Shown here piece after piece: positions 8,449 to 16,644 of a stretch of DNA of 64,000 bases. Position 1 is the stretch's first letter; the number at the start of each line of letters is the position of its first letter. The notes under the pieces are model-generated. The model ran no database searches, was not told the DNA's origin, and was given only the letters and a program-made list of their open reading frames with translations. This DNA comes from Falsirhodobacter sp051195255 (GTDB lineage Bacteria; Pseudomonadota; Alphaproteobacteria; Rhodobacterales; Rhodobacteraceae): the NCBI RefSeq assembly GCF_051195255.1, contig NZ_JBNJLK010000003.1, positions 275,733-339,732 of the forward strand, written 5' to 3'. The position numbers were made by a program, and so were the translations under genes.

Positions 8449-9340
8449 AGGGCGTGGTCTGGTAGATCTCGTTTATCCAGTTGCCATACAGAAGATGCGC
8501 GTGGCTTCTCCAGCGGTTGCGCGGGCGTTTGGACGGATCGTTGTCGGGATAATAATCCTCGGGCACCGACACGGGCGTGCCGGAGGCCACGTCGCGGTCG
8601 TATTCCTGCTTCAGCGTGTCGCTGTCGTATTCAAAATGGTTGAAGATATACAACGCACGATGCGCCGCATCCTCCACAAGGCACGGCCCCGTGCGGTCCG
8701 AGCCGAGAAGTGTCACCAGCCCCGGCTTGCCGTCGATCTCGCGCTGGTCCATCTCGGTCCAGCGGCTGACGGGGATCACGAATTCGTCCGAAAAGCCCCG
8801 CAGATACGGCGAAGTGGGGGCAAGGTTGTCGTGGCGGAAGCAGCCGAAGGCCTTGGCGTCCAGCATGTGCTTCTGCACGCCGTGGAAGTGGTGGATCATC
8901 GCCATCCCGCCCCAGCAGACGCCGAAGGTGGAATGCACGTTGGTCTGCGTCCAGGCGAAGACTTCGCGCAATTCCTCCCAATAGGTGACCTGCTCGAAGG
9001 GCAGATGCTCGATCGGGGCGCCGGTAATGATCAGGCCGTCGAACTTCTCGTGCCGCACCTCCTCGAAGGACCGGTAGAACTCGGCCATGTGTTCGGCGGC
9101 CGTGTTCTTGGTCTGGTGTTCGGTCATGCGGATCAGGTGCAGGTCGATCTGCAGGGGGGTGGATCCGATCAGGCGGGCGAACTGGTTCTCGGTCTGGATC
9201 TTCTTCGGCATCAGGTTCAGAAGGCCGATGCGCAGCGGACGGATGTCCTGCATGGCCGCCCGGCCCGGCGACATGACCATCACGCCTTCGTTCGACAGGA
9301 TGTCAAAGGCGGGAAGGTTTTCGGGCAGGGTGATGGGCAT
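8423..9340 (-). CDS. metAA: Homoserine O-acyltransferase MetA, predicted acetyltransferase
   Basis: 305-aa MetA-family enzyme that acylates homoserine in methionine synthesis. The catalytic triad is visible: Cys142 (FGVCWGGM), His235 and Glu237 (FNHFEYDS). Residue 111 is Glu (GAPIEHLPFE); in this family Glu111 favours acetyl-CoA, whereas the E. coli enzyme has Gly and uses succinyl-CoA. The enzyme is therefore probably homoserine O-acetyltransferase despite its MetA fold. The gene is mid-operon, 28 nt after the preceding ATPase gene, leaving no room for a dedicated SAM riboswitch. Confidence 0.93.
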   Translation of the reverse strand: MPITLPENLPAFDILSNEGVMVMSPGRAAMQDIRPLRIGLLNLMPKKIQTENQFARLIGSTPLQIDLHLIRMTEHQTKNTAAEHMAEFYRSFEEVRHEKFDGLIITGAPIEHLPFEQVTYWEELREVFAWTQTNVHSTFGVCWGGMAMIHHFHGVQKHMLDAKAFGCFRHDNLAPTSPYLRGFSDEFVIPVSRWTEMDQREIDGKPGLVTLLGSDRTGPCLVEDAAHRALYIFNHFEYDSDTLKQEYDRDVASGTPVSVPEDYYPDNDPSKRPRNRWRSHAHLLYGNWINEIYQTTPYDIQTIGA

Positions 9341-9368
9341 GATGGAACCTCGTTTCGAAGACGCGTAT

Positions 9369-10235
9369 CTATGCGGGCGCGGCGGGATTTTCCAGCGTTT
9401 GCGCGATCAGGGCATTGAAACCTTCGGCATCGCGCAGTCCGGCCACCTGTTCGGCCGTCACCGTCACCCCCCAGCGGGCCATCGCGGCATAGCGCGGCTG
9501 CCGGTGGGCCAGCGCGCGGGCATAGGTCCAGCGGATGAAGTCGTCCGGATCGACCCGGGCTTCCGTCACGTCCTTTTCCGCCAGGTAGGCCGTCCAGCAG
9601 GCGGTCAGGAAGGCGGGCTGGTAATACATCGGCTTCGGCGCGCGATCAAAGCGACGGACGAGTTCGGCGGTATGCGCCTCCGACCCCTTGATCCAGACCA
9701 TCAGCAGGTTCGACGACAGCTCTCGCAGGACGGGATCGTCGGGATCGTCGGGATCGACCACCTCGCAGATAGAGCCGCCCGAATCGCAGACGAAGTTGGC
9801 ATAGCCGTAAAGCTCCCCCGCGCGGCGGATGAAATGCGTCGTGTCCAGAAGCGAGGCGATCTCGGCGTGCCGGTGCTGGTCCTGGCGGTGCCGGTATTCG
9901 TCGATGGGCAGGCCGCCCTTGGCCGGATCTCCGGGCTTACCCAGATAGGTGGACAGGGGGGCCAGATTCTCGAACGCGATGTTGGATCCGATATGGACCG
10001 AATCCGTCATCAGCAGTTCGCGCAGGAAGGGGACCTTCATCGCCTCCCGCTTGAAGTTGTCGGCGATGTGTTCGCCCATGTAGCGGGTGCCGATGCGGTA
10101 ATCGACGGAATAATGGAACCAGTCGCCGCTGCCGCGCAGCAGGCTGGCGATGTGGGTCTTGCCAAGGCCGGACATGCCGAACAGCAGGACGCGCTTGGGA
10201 TCGGTGCGCCAGGCGTCGGGGGTGGGCAGGGTCAT
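9369..10235 (-). CDS. Conserved P-loop ATPase, function unknown
   Basis: 288-aa soluble protein with a clear Walker A motif GMSGLGKT (residues 20-27) near the N-terminus, preceded by a beta strand (RVLLFG). It has a charged DPDDPDDP stretch near the middle and many aromatic residues. Homologues annotated only as ATPase are, to my knowledge, common in Rhodobacteraceae. It overlaps the upstream transporter gene by 4 bp and precedes metA by 28 nt, so it is in the same operon. The P-loop could also suit a kinase; no substrate is evident. Confidence 0.75.
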   Translation of the reverse strand: MTLPTPDAWRTDPKRVLLFGMSGLGKTHIASLLRGSGDWFHYSVDYRIGTRYMGEHIADNFKREAMKVPFLRELLMTDSVHIGSNIAFENLAPLSTYLGKPGDPAKGGLPIDEYRHRQDQHRHAEIASLLDTTHFIRRAGELYGYANFVCDSGGSICEVVDPDDPDDPVLRELSSNLLMVWIKGSEAHTAELVRRFDRAPKPMYYQPAFLTACWTAYLAEKDVTEARVDPDDFIRWTYARALAHRQPRYAAMARWGVTVTAEQVAGLRDAEGFNALIAQTLENPAAPA

Positions 10236-11143
10236 CGCGGGCTCCGTGTTCGCAAACGGGAAAGAAGGCGGCCGTCCAGGATCAGAAGGCCAAGGCCGAT
10301 GGCGGCGAAACCGGCAAAGGCGCGCAGAGGCAGAACTTCGTCCAGCACCAGCGCGCCCAGAAGAACGGCGATCGGAGCCACCAGCAGCGTGACAAGGCTG
10401 GTGTTGCCGGCGCCCGCCGTCGCCAGAAGACGGTAATAGATGAGGTAGGCCAGTGCCGTCGATGGTGCGGCCAGATACAGAAGCGCGAGGCCACCGGTCA
10501 GGGTGGGGACGGCAGGAACCCCCTCGACCAAGGCGGCCATCACCGTGGTGATCAGCGCGGAACAGCCCAGCATCCCCGTGGCCACGACCAAAGGCGAAAG
10601 GCCCTGGCCCACGCGCCGTCCGATCGGCCCCGACACCGCATAGCTGAGCGCGGCCCCCACCAGCGCCAGCTGCGCGACCGAGGTGAGGTCGATCTGCCCC
10701 AGCAGGCTGGGCCCGATGACGATCACGACGCCGGCAAAGCCCACCAGAACGCCCGCCAGACGCCGCGGCGTCAGCCGTTCATCCGCCAGCACCATGGCCG
10801 CGATCACCACGCCGAAGATCGCGGTGGACGCGTTGATGATGGAGGCGAGGCCGCTCGGGACCGTCAGCTCGGCCCAGGTGATCAGGGTGAAGGGGATGGC
10901 GTTGTTGAACAGGCCCAGCGCCATGAAGCCCGCCCAGGACTGCGCGTCGGTTGGAAGGCGCAGCCCGCGCCACCGGATGAAGGCCAGCAACAGCACGAAG
11001 GCCCCGAGGCAGCGCAGCGCGACCACCCAATGCGGGCCGGTGCTGTCCAGCGCCAGACGGATCGCCAGAAACGAGCCGCCCCAGAACAGGGCGACGGTGG
11101 CAAGATCGACCCAGCTGCGGGGGGAAAGACTGCGTTGTTCCAT
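10232..11143 (-). CDS. DMT-superfamily transporter (EamA domains)
   Basis: 303-aa inner-membrane protein with about ten hydrophobic segments in two EamA repeats, opening with VDLATVALFWGGSFLAIRLAL. DMT/EamA proteins usually export amino acids or other metabolites. It lies near the head of the leftward run to tetR, with its stop overlapping the ATPase start by 4 bp. A 42-nt gap separates it from the small hypothetical gene upstream. The substrate is unknown; the proximity to metA makes a sulfur amino acid or homoserine derivative a guess only. Confidence 0.88.
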   Translation of the reverse strand: MEQRSLSPRSWVDLATVALFWGGSFLAIRLALDSTGPHWVVALRCLGAFVLLLAFIRWRGLRLPTDAQSWAGFMALGLFNNAIPFTLITWAELTVPSGLASIINASTAIFGVVIAAMVLADERLTPRRLAGVLVGFAGVVIVIGPSLLGQIDLTSVAQLALVGAALSYAVSGPIGRRVGQGLSPLVVATGMLGCSALITTVMAALVEGVPAVPTLTGGLALLYLAAPSTALAYLIYYRLLATAGAGNTSLVTLLVAPIAVLLGALVLDEVLPLRAFAGFAAIGLGLLILDGRLLSRLRTRSPR

Positions 11144-11185
11144 GCCGCAGTCCTAGCAGCCCCGTTTCCGCCGGGCGAGATGGAA

Positions 11186-11431
11186 TCAGATCAGCGCCTG
11201 CAGCCAGTTCACGACGCCGTAGGGGCTGGGCAGGGCACCGAACGCCAGATCGGCCAGCGTCAGGCCCGTGGTGGCCGCCCAAAGGGTCAGAAGGACCGCC
11301 ATCCGGCAGGGTTCGTTGCCCGACACGCGGAACATCGGGACCGGCATCGGCCCCAGCCACACCGCCCCCATCATCACCGTGTATTCCGCCGTTGCCAGCC
11401 ATCTGGCGCTGCGCCTTGCAAAGTCGATCAT
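11186..11431 (-). CDS. Small membrane-associated hypothetical protein, 81 aa
   Basis: Start placed at ATG 11431 (MIDFARRSARWLAT); the frame is open to 11509 but the extension lacks protein character. A hydrophobic segment AVLLTLWAATTGLTLADLAFG in the C-terminal half and a shorter one (YTVMMGAVWLGPMPVPMF) suggest two membrane helices. No strong ribosome binding site is visible. It could head the leftward operon with the DMT transporter. No domain recognised. Confidence 0.5.
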   Translation of the reverse strand: MIDFARRSARWLATAEYTVMMGAVWLGPMPVPMFRVSGNEPCRMAVLLTLWAATTGLTLADLAFGALPSPYGVVNWLQALI

Positions 11432-11572
11432 CGTTTGCCCGATTGTTCTGATATGTCCGGGGCATACCACGCCCCTCCCAAATGGCACAGCACCGAGGGG
11501 GGAATTCACGAAAATTTTGGGAACCGCTGGCTTTGCGGTCGCGTTAATACCGCCGTTGTGCAGAATGCGGGC

Positions 11573-11893
11573 ATGACCGGAATGATCTATGCCGCTGCCG
11601 CCCTTGCCGAAATCGCCGGATGCTTCGCCTTCTGGGCGTGGCTGAGGCTGGGGAAGTCGGGGCTTTGGGCGCTGCCGGGGGTGCTGTCGCTGGTCCTGTT
11701 CGCGCTGCTGCTGACGCGCGTGGAGGCGGACGCGGCGGGCCGGGCCTATGCGGCCTATGGCGGGGTGTATATCGCCGCCTCGGTCCTGTGGCTGTGGCTG
11801 GCGGAGGGCGCGCGCCCCGACCGGTGGGACCTGGTCGGGGCGACGTTGTGCCTGTGCGGGGCGGCGATCATCCTGTTCGCGCCCCGCGGCTAG
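11573..11893 (+). CDS. YnfA-family small membrane protein
   Basis: 106-aa protein with four hydrophobic segments and YnfA/UPF0060 features: IYAAAALAEIAGCFAFWAWLR at the N-terminus, GRAYAAYGGVYI mid-protein, and RPDRWDLVGATLCLCGAAII at the C-terminus. The family resembles small multidrug-resistance transporters, but its function is largely untested. Start at ATG 11573; a second Met at residue 4 is possible. It is transcribed alone and converges on guaA, with only 1 bp between the stops. Confidence 0.85.
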   Translation: MTGMIYAAAALAEIAGCFAFWAWLRLGKSGLWALPGVLSLVLFALLLTRVEADAAGRAYAAYGGVYIAASVLWLWLAEGARPDRWDLVGATLCLCGAAIILFAPRG

Positions 11894-11894
11894 G

Positions 11895-13457
11895 TCATTC
11901 CCACTCGATCGTGCCCGGGGGCTTGGAGGTGATGTCGTAGGTCACGCGGTTGATGCCCTTCACCTCGTTGATGATCCGCGTTGCGGTTTCACCCAGGAAG
12001 TCGTGCGTGAAGGGGTAGTAGTCCGCCGTCATGCCATCCACGCTCGTCACGGCGCGCAGGGCGCAGGCGAAATCATAGGTGCGGCCGTCGCCCATTACGC
12101 CCACGGTGCGGACGGGAAGGATGGCGACGAAGGCCTGCCAGATCTCGTCATAAAGACCGTGCTTGCGGATCTGGTCGATATAGACGGCGTCCGCCTTGCG
12201 CAGGATCTCCAGCTTTTCGCGGGTGATCTCTCCGGGGCAGCGGATGGCAAGGCCGGGGCCGGGGAAGGGATGGCGGCCGATGAAGCTTTCCGGCAGGCCC
12301 AACTCGCGGCCAAGGGCGCGAACCTCGTCCTTGAACAGCTCGCGCAGCGGCTCGACCAGCTTCAGGCCCATCTTTTCCGGCAGGCCGCCCACGTTGTGGT
12401 GCGACTTGATCGTGACCGACGGCCCGCCCGAGAAGCTCACCGATTCGATGACGTCCGGATACAGGGTGCCCTGGGCAAGGAAAGTCGCGCCGCCCACCTC
12501 CTTCGCGTGCTTCTGGAACACGTCGATGAACAGCTTGCCGATGATCTTGCGCTTCGTTTCCGGGTCCGACTGGCCTTCCAGTTCGCCCAGGAACAGTTCG
12601 GATTCGTCGGCATGGATCAGCGGCATGTGGTAGTGGTCGCGGAACATGGTCACGACCTGCTCCGCCTCTCCCTGCCGCAGAAGGCCATGGTCGACGAAGA
12701 CGCAGGTCAGCTGGTCGCCGATCGCTTCGTGGATCAGGACGGCCGCCACGGACGAATCGACGCCGCCGGACAGGCCGCAGATGACCTTCTGGTCGCCCAC
12801 CTGTTCGCGGATCTTGCGGATCGCTTCCTCGCGATAGGCGCCCATGGTCCAGTCGCCGGTGAAGCCCGCGAGCTTCACGAAGTTCTCGTACAGCTTGGCG
12901 CCCTTGGGGGTGTGGTGCACCTCGGGGTGGAACTGCACGGCATAGAAGTTGCGCGACGGATCGGCCGTCACGGCAAAAGGCGCGTTGGGCGAGGTGCCGA
13001 AGACCTTGAAGCCCGGCGCGATGGCCGAAACGTGGTCCCCATGGCTCATCCAGACCTGTTCGCGGCCGTCGGCGGCGCCGAACCAGCCCTCCAGCAGGGG
13101 CAGACGCTCCTCGGACGGGGTGACGAAGGCGCGGCCGAATTCCGCCGTGTTGTGCCCGCGTTCGACGCGGCCGCCCAGGCAGTGCATCATCACCTGCTGG
13201 CCATAGCAGATGCCCAGCATCGGCACGCCCATCTCGAACACCGAGGCCGGCGGCATCGGCGCCCCTTCGGCAAAGACCGAAGACGGCCCGCCCGACAGGA
13301 TCACCGCCTTCGGCGCGAACTCGGCCAGGAAGGCGTCGTCGACCTTGTTGAACGGGTGGATTTCGCAATAGACGTTCAGCTCCCTCAGGCGGCGCGCGAT
13401 CAGCTGCGTCACCTGGGAACCGAAGTCGATGATGAGAAGGCGGTCATGCTGGGTCAT
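11895..13457 (-). CDS. guaA: GMP synthase (glutamine-hydrolysing)
   Basis: 520-aa enzyme converting XMP to GMP. The N-terminal class I amidotransferase carries Cys84 (GICYGQQ), His177 and Glu179 (QFHPEV). The ATP pyrophosphatase domain has the PP-loop SGGVDSS (230-236), and the C-terminal dimerisation domain ends with the conserved KPPGTIEWE. Length matches the family. Start at ATG 13457 (MTQHDRLLIID). The matching IMP dehydrogenase gene guaB lies in the same window at 19259. Confidence 0.97.
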   Translation of the reverse strand: MTQHDRLLIIDFGSQVTQLIARRLRELNVYCEIHPFNKVDDAFLAEFAPKAVILSGGPSSVFAEGAPMPPASVFEMGVPMLGICYGQQVMMHCLGGRVERGHNTAEFGRAFVTPSEERLPLLEGWFGAADGREQVWMSHGDHVSAIAPGFKVFGTSPNAPFAVTADPSRNFYAVQFHPEVHHTPKGAKLYENFVKLAGFTGDWTMGAYREEAIRKIREQVGDQKVICGLSGGVDSSVAAVLIHEAIGDQLTCVFVDHGLLRQGEAEQVVTMFRDHYHMPLIHADESELFLGELEGQSDPETKRKIIGKLFIDVFQKHAKEVGGATFLAQGTLYPDVIESVSFSGGPSVTIKSHHNVGGLPEKMGLKLVEPLRELFKDEVRALGRELGLPESFIGRHPFPGPGLAIRCPGEITREKLEILRKADAVYIDQIRKHGLYDEIWQAFVAILPVRTVGVMGDGRTYDFACALRAVTSVDGMTADYYPFTHDFLGETATRIINEVKGINRVTYDITSKPPGTIEWE

Positions 13458-13497
13458 GGATCCGGCATTAGGCACAAAACCCCTTATTGGCAAGGGG

Positions 13498-13773
13498 TCA
13501 GACGAGCCTCGGTTGCAGCCGTGCCTCGGCCATCAGGGCGATCAGCAGCTCCACGTGCCGCGCCACGCAATAAGAGGCGTCGCCGGCCATGCGGGTCGCC
13601 TCCATGACGGCCTCCTGCTCCAGCAGGCGGGGCAGGGCCGATTCGGGGCGGGCGTGGTCGGTCAGGCGGCGCAGGTCGCGGTCGCGGCGGTAATCCTCGA
13701 TCCCCAGACGGGCGGCGCGCACCAGAAGGCGGGGACGGGACAGGGCGGCCAGAAGGGTGCGGAAGTCGGTCAT
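13498..13773 (-). CDS. DUF6477 family protein
   Basis: 91-aa, arginine-rich, helical protein starting MTDFRTLLAALSRPRLLVRAARLG, a pattern I associate with the Rhodobacterales-specific DUF6477 family. Start placed at ATG 13773; the frame is open 21 bp further. It lies 40 bp upstream of guaA on the same strand and is divergent from the DUF6456 regulator-like gene, sharing a 216-bp intergenic region. No function is established. Confidence 0.75.
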   Translation of the reverse strand: MTDFRTLLAALSRPRLLVRAARLGIEDYRRDRDLRRLTDHARPESALPRLLEQEAVMEATRMAGDASYCVARHVELLIALMAEARLQPRLV

Positions 13774-13904
13774 AATGTGTCTCCAATGTGGCAAGACACG
13801 TTATGCCGCAATTTGTCGGGTGTTGCCGAAGACGGCAAGGCTCCGCACGCTACAACGCAGCGTTGTTAACAGTTTTCCAATAAATTTAGTTGATAGGACC
13901 GAGG

Positions 13905-13969
13905 GTTAACCTTTTGCTAACCAACCAGCCTCATGGTCACATTGTGTCATAACTAAGGCCCATATGGGC
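13905..13969. promoter_or_regulatory. CtrA-like box and palindrome before the DUF6456 gene
   Basis: TTAA-N7-CTAA at 13906-13920 differs by one base from the CtrA consensus TTAA-N7-TTAA. A perfect 12-bp palindrome GCCCATATGGGC lies at 13958-13969, 21 nt before the start codon. The region is AT-rich compared with its surroundings. Control by the cell-cycle regulator CtrA is inferred from the motif alone. Confidence 0.35.
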
Positions 13970-13989
13970 TCAGGCAAGGATAATGTTCG

Positions 13990-15006
13990 ATGGGTCATGC
14001 TGGGCCGATCCTCCCCGTTTACCCTGACTGGCTGCCGGCTGCGGCGCGCCTTTATCTTGATCACGTGGCCGGCGGGCTGTCGTTGCGGTCCATCGCGCGA
14101 CGGGAAGGCGTTCACGCCTCCACCGTGCTGCGACAGGTCCGCCGCTATGAAAACCGCCGCGACGATCCTCTGATGGATTCGGCCCTCACACTCTACTCCG
14201 GCGCCAAGGATGCCCCCATGACGATGCCCGTTCGCCTGCCCGCCACCCCGGCCACCATCGACGCCGAGGCCCATCGCATCCTGCGCCGCCTGGCCGAGCC
14301 CGGAGCCCTTCTGGCCTTCGCCCCCGAGATGGAGAAAGCCGTCGTCCTGCGCGAACTGCCCAATGGCGAAACCGCGCGCATCGCCGTCGTCGCGCGCGAG
14401 GTGGCGGAGGCCTTCGTGCTGCGCGACTGGATCACCTGCCGCAAGGCCGGGCGGATCAGCACCTATGCCCTGTCCTCCGAAGGGCGCGCGCATCTGCGGC
14501 AGGGGCAGGGCATGGCCGAGGCGCCGGCCGGCTTCGACTGGAACGGGGCGGAGGCGGAGGAGCGATTTCCCCGTTACGGCCATGTGGAAACGCCCGTGGC
14601 CCAGATGGGCCGCCGCCGCGACAAGGACGGCCAGCCCTTCCTGTCGCCGGAACTCGTGTCCGCAGCGGAGCGGCTGCGTGAGGATTTCGAATTGGCGCAG
14701 ATGATGCCGAACACGACGCAGAACTGGGAACGGTTCCTCGACGGCGGCGCGCGCGGCACGGGCGGCGGGGCGGGCGGTTTCGGGCCGGCGGCGGCGCGCG
14801 AACGCGTGGCGATGGCGCTGCGCGATCTGGGCCCCGGCCTTGGCGACGTGGTGCTGCGGGTCTGCTGCTATCTGGAAGGGCTGGAGGCCTGCGAGAAGCG
14901 CATGGGCTGGGCCGCGCGGTCGGGCAAGGTGGTGCTGCGCATCGGGCTGGAGAGGTTGCGCCGCCACTACGCGGAACATCACGGCCGGGGGCCGATGGTG
15001 GGATGA
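13990..15006 (+). CDS. DUF6456 protein with N-terminal helix-turn-helix
   Basis: 338-aa protein. The first 60 residues contain an HTH (GGLSLRSIARREGVHASTVLRQVRRYE); the rest matches the alphaproteobacterial DUF6456 domain, with conserved-looking GRISTYALSSEGRAHLR and C-terminal DVVLRVCCYLEGLE and GWAARSGKVVLRIGLERLRRHY. A Gly/Ala linker (GGARGTGGGAGGFG) lies near residue 255. Start at ATG 13990, with AAGGA 9 nt upstream. It is probably DNA-binding and pairs genomically with DUF6477; the targets are unknown. Confidence 0.8.
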   Translation: MGHAGPILPVYPDWLPAAARLYLDHVAGGLSLRSIARREGVHASTVLRQVRRYENRRDDPLMDSALTLYSGAKDAPMTMPVRLPATPATIDAEAHRILRRLAEPGALLAFAPEMEKAVVLRELPNGETARIAVVAREVAEAFVLRDWITCRKAGRISTYALSSEGRAHLRQGQGMAEAPAGFDWNGAEAEERFPRYGHVETPVAQMGRRRDKDGQPFLSPELVSAAERLREDFELAQMMPNTTQNWERFLDGGARGTGGGAGGFGPAAARERVAMALRDLGPGLGDVVLRVCCYLEGLEACEKRMGWAARSGKVVLRIGLERLRRHYAEHHGRGPMVG

Positions 15007-15009
15007 AGA

Positions 15010-15033
15010 AAAGGGGGCCATTCGGCCCCCTTT
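15010..15033. terminator. Bidirectional terminator between the DUF6456 gene and katA
   Basis: AAAGGGGGCC (15010-15019) pairs perfectly with GGCCCCCTTT (15024-15033) around the loop ATTC. It lies between converging genes and the stem is flanked by A and T runs usable in both directions. Confidence 0.85.
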
Positions 15034-15038
15034 GTCGT

Positions 15039-16547
15039 TTACTCGGCCGCTTCGACCGGCGTGTCCTGTGTGACAGAGATGGCGTTCACGTCGCTGTTCT
15101 TTTTCAGCGAAGCTCGGACGCCGGCCTCGTAGTCGGAATGCACGCGGCCCAGCACGGCCAGCCAGCGTTCCTTAACCGCGTCCGAGCAGGGGCCCATGGC
15201 TGCCCCCATGTTGTCGAACAGGCGCTGCTTTTCATCCGCAGGCAGCAGGTTGAACAGCGCGCGCGGCTGCACGTAGTCGGCGTCCGAATCTTCCTGCACA
15301 TACCGGTCCGCATCGCCCGAGATCTTCAGCGGCGGTTCCTGCACGCCCGGATCGGCCACCGGGCCGCCATGCTGGTTCGGCTCGTAGTAGGCGTCGGGAT
15401 TGCCGAAATCGTTGGTGAAGAAGCGCATCGGGCCGTCCTTGTGATAATGGTTCACAGGGGCGTTCTTGGCGGCGTTGGCGGGCAGCGCCTCGTAATGCGT
15501 GCCCAGACGGTAACGGTGCGCGTCGGCATAGGAGAAGATGCGCGCCTGCAGCATCTTGTCGGGCGAGAAGCCGATCCCCGGCACCACGTTGGACGGGCTG
15601 AAGGCCGCGTTTTCCACGAAGACGAAATAGTTCTCGGGGTTGCGGTTCAGCTCCATCTCGCCAACCTCGATCAGCGGATAGTCGGCATGCGGCCAGACCT
15701 TGGTCAGGTCGAACGGGTTGTAGGGGGTGGTCAGCGCATCCTCTTCCGGCATCGCCTGGATGTGCAGCTTCCATTTCGGGAAGCGCCCCTGGTCGATCGC
15801 GTTGTAGAGGTCTTCCTGATAGCTTTCGCGCGTCTTGCCGATCAGCACCTCGGCCTCGGCGTTGGTGTAGTTGCGGATCGGCTGTTCGCAGCGCCAGTGG
15901 AACTTCACCCAGTGGCGCACGCCGTCCTTGTTCCAGACGCTGAACGTGTGGGAGCCGTAGCCGTGCATGTGCATCGGGTTCACCGGAATGCCCCGGTCCG
16001 ACATCAGGATCGTCACCTGGTGCACCGATTCGGGCTGGGCCGACCAGAAGTCGAACATCGCCTCGGGCGAGCGCAGGTTGGTCTTCGGGTGCCGCTTCTG
16101 GGTGCGGATGAAGTCGGGGAACTTGATGCCGTCGCGGATGAAGAAGATCGGGGTGTTGTTCCCCACGATGTCCCAGTTGCCTTCCTCGGTGTAGAACTTG
16201 ACGGAGAAGCCGCGCACGTCGCGTTCGGCGTCCGCCGCACCCTGTTCACCGGCCACGGTCGAAAAACGGGTCAGCACCTCGGTCGTCTTGCCGACGGTGT
16301 CGAACACCTTCGCGGCGGACAGGTGGGTGATGTCCTTGGTCACCTTGAAGGTCCCGAAGGCGCCCCAACCCTTGGCATGCACCACCCGCTCCGGAATGCG
16401 CTCGCGGTTCTGGTGGGCCAGCTTTTCGATCAGTTGATAATCCTGCAACAGCACAGGGCCACGCGCGCCGGCGGTCTGGCTCGTGCTGTTGGAGGCGACA
16501 GGGGCGCCTGCCGTCGTGGTGAGGCGGGGTCTGGAATCGTTCGTCAT
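15039..16547 (-). CDS. katA: Catalase (monofunctional, haem)
   Basis: 502-aa small-subunit haem catalase that dismutates hydrogen peroxide. Catalytic His57 (RVVHAKGWGAFG), distal Asn130 (DIVGNNTPIF) and haem-ligating Tyr340 (ARIFSYADAHRYRLG) are all present, and the length fits clade 3 enzymes. It is divergent from the oxyR-type regulator and close to a peroxiredoxin gene, so the block forms a peroxide-response locus. Regulation by OxyR from the shared intergenic region is likely. Confidence 0.96.
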   Translation of the reverse strand: MTNDSRPRLTTTAGAPVASNSTSQTAGARGPVLLQDYQLIEKLAHQNRERIPERVVHAKGWGAFGTFKVTKDITHLSAAKVFDTVGKTTEVLTRFSTVAGEQGAADAERDVRGFSVKFYTEEGNWDIVGNNTPIFFIRDGIKFPDFIRTQKRHPKTNLRSPEAMFDFWSAQPESVHQVTILMSDRGIPVNPMHMHGYGSHTFSVWNKDGVRHWVKFHWRCEQPIRNYTNAEAEVLIGKTRESYQEDLYNAIDQGRFPKWKLHIQAMPEEDALTTPYNPFDLTKVWPHADYPLIEVGEMELNRNPENYFVFVENAAFSPSNVVPGIGFSPDKMLQARIFSYADAHRYRLGTHYEALPANAAKNAPVNHYHKDGPMRFFTNDFGNPDAYYEPNQHGGPVADPGVQEPPLKISGDADRYVQEDSDADYVQPRALFNLLPADEKQRLFDNMGAAMGPCSDAVKERWLAVLGRVHSDYEAGVRASLKKNSDVNAISVTQDTPVEAAE

Positions 16548-16644
16548 CTTTTACGTCTTTCACGAGTGGCAGTCCCCCGCTGGATGCCGCATGTTCGTCA
16601 TAAATAAAAATAGAATTTACTTTGGGTATCGATCAGATTAGCTG
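16548..16644. promoter_or_regulatory. katA/oxyR divergent promoter region
   Basis: A 97-bp AT-rich gap (TAAATAAAAATAGAATTTA core) between divergent katA and oxyR. An inverted repeat ATCAG-N5-CTGAT, containing the LysR T-N11-A pattern, spans 16632-16646 and reaches the oxyR start codon. This is where an OxyR-type regulator would be expected to bind for both activation and autorepression. Confidence 0.5.

Noticed and set aside
8423..9368. SAM-II riboswitch upstream of metA
   Set aside because: These are common before alphaproteobacterial metA, but only 28 nt separate metA from the upstream gene, too short for the aptamer.
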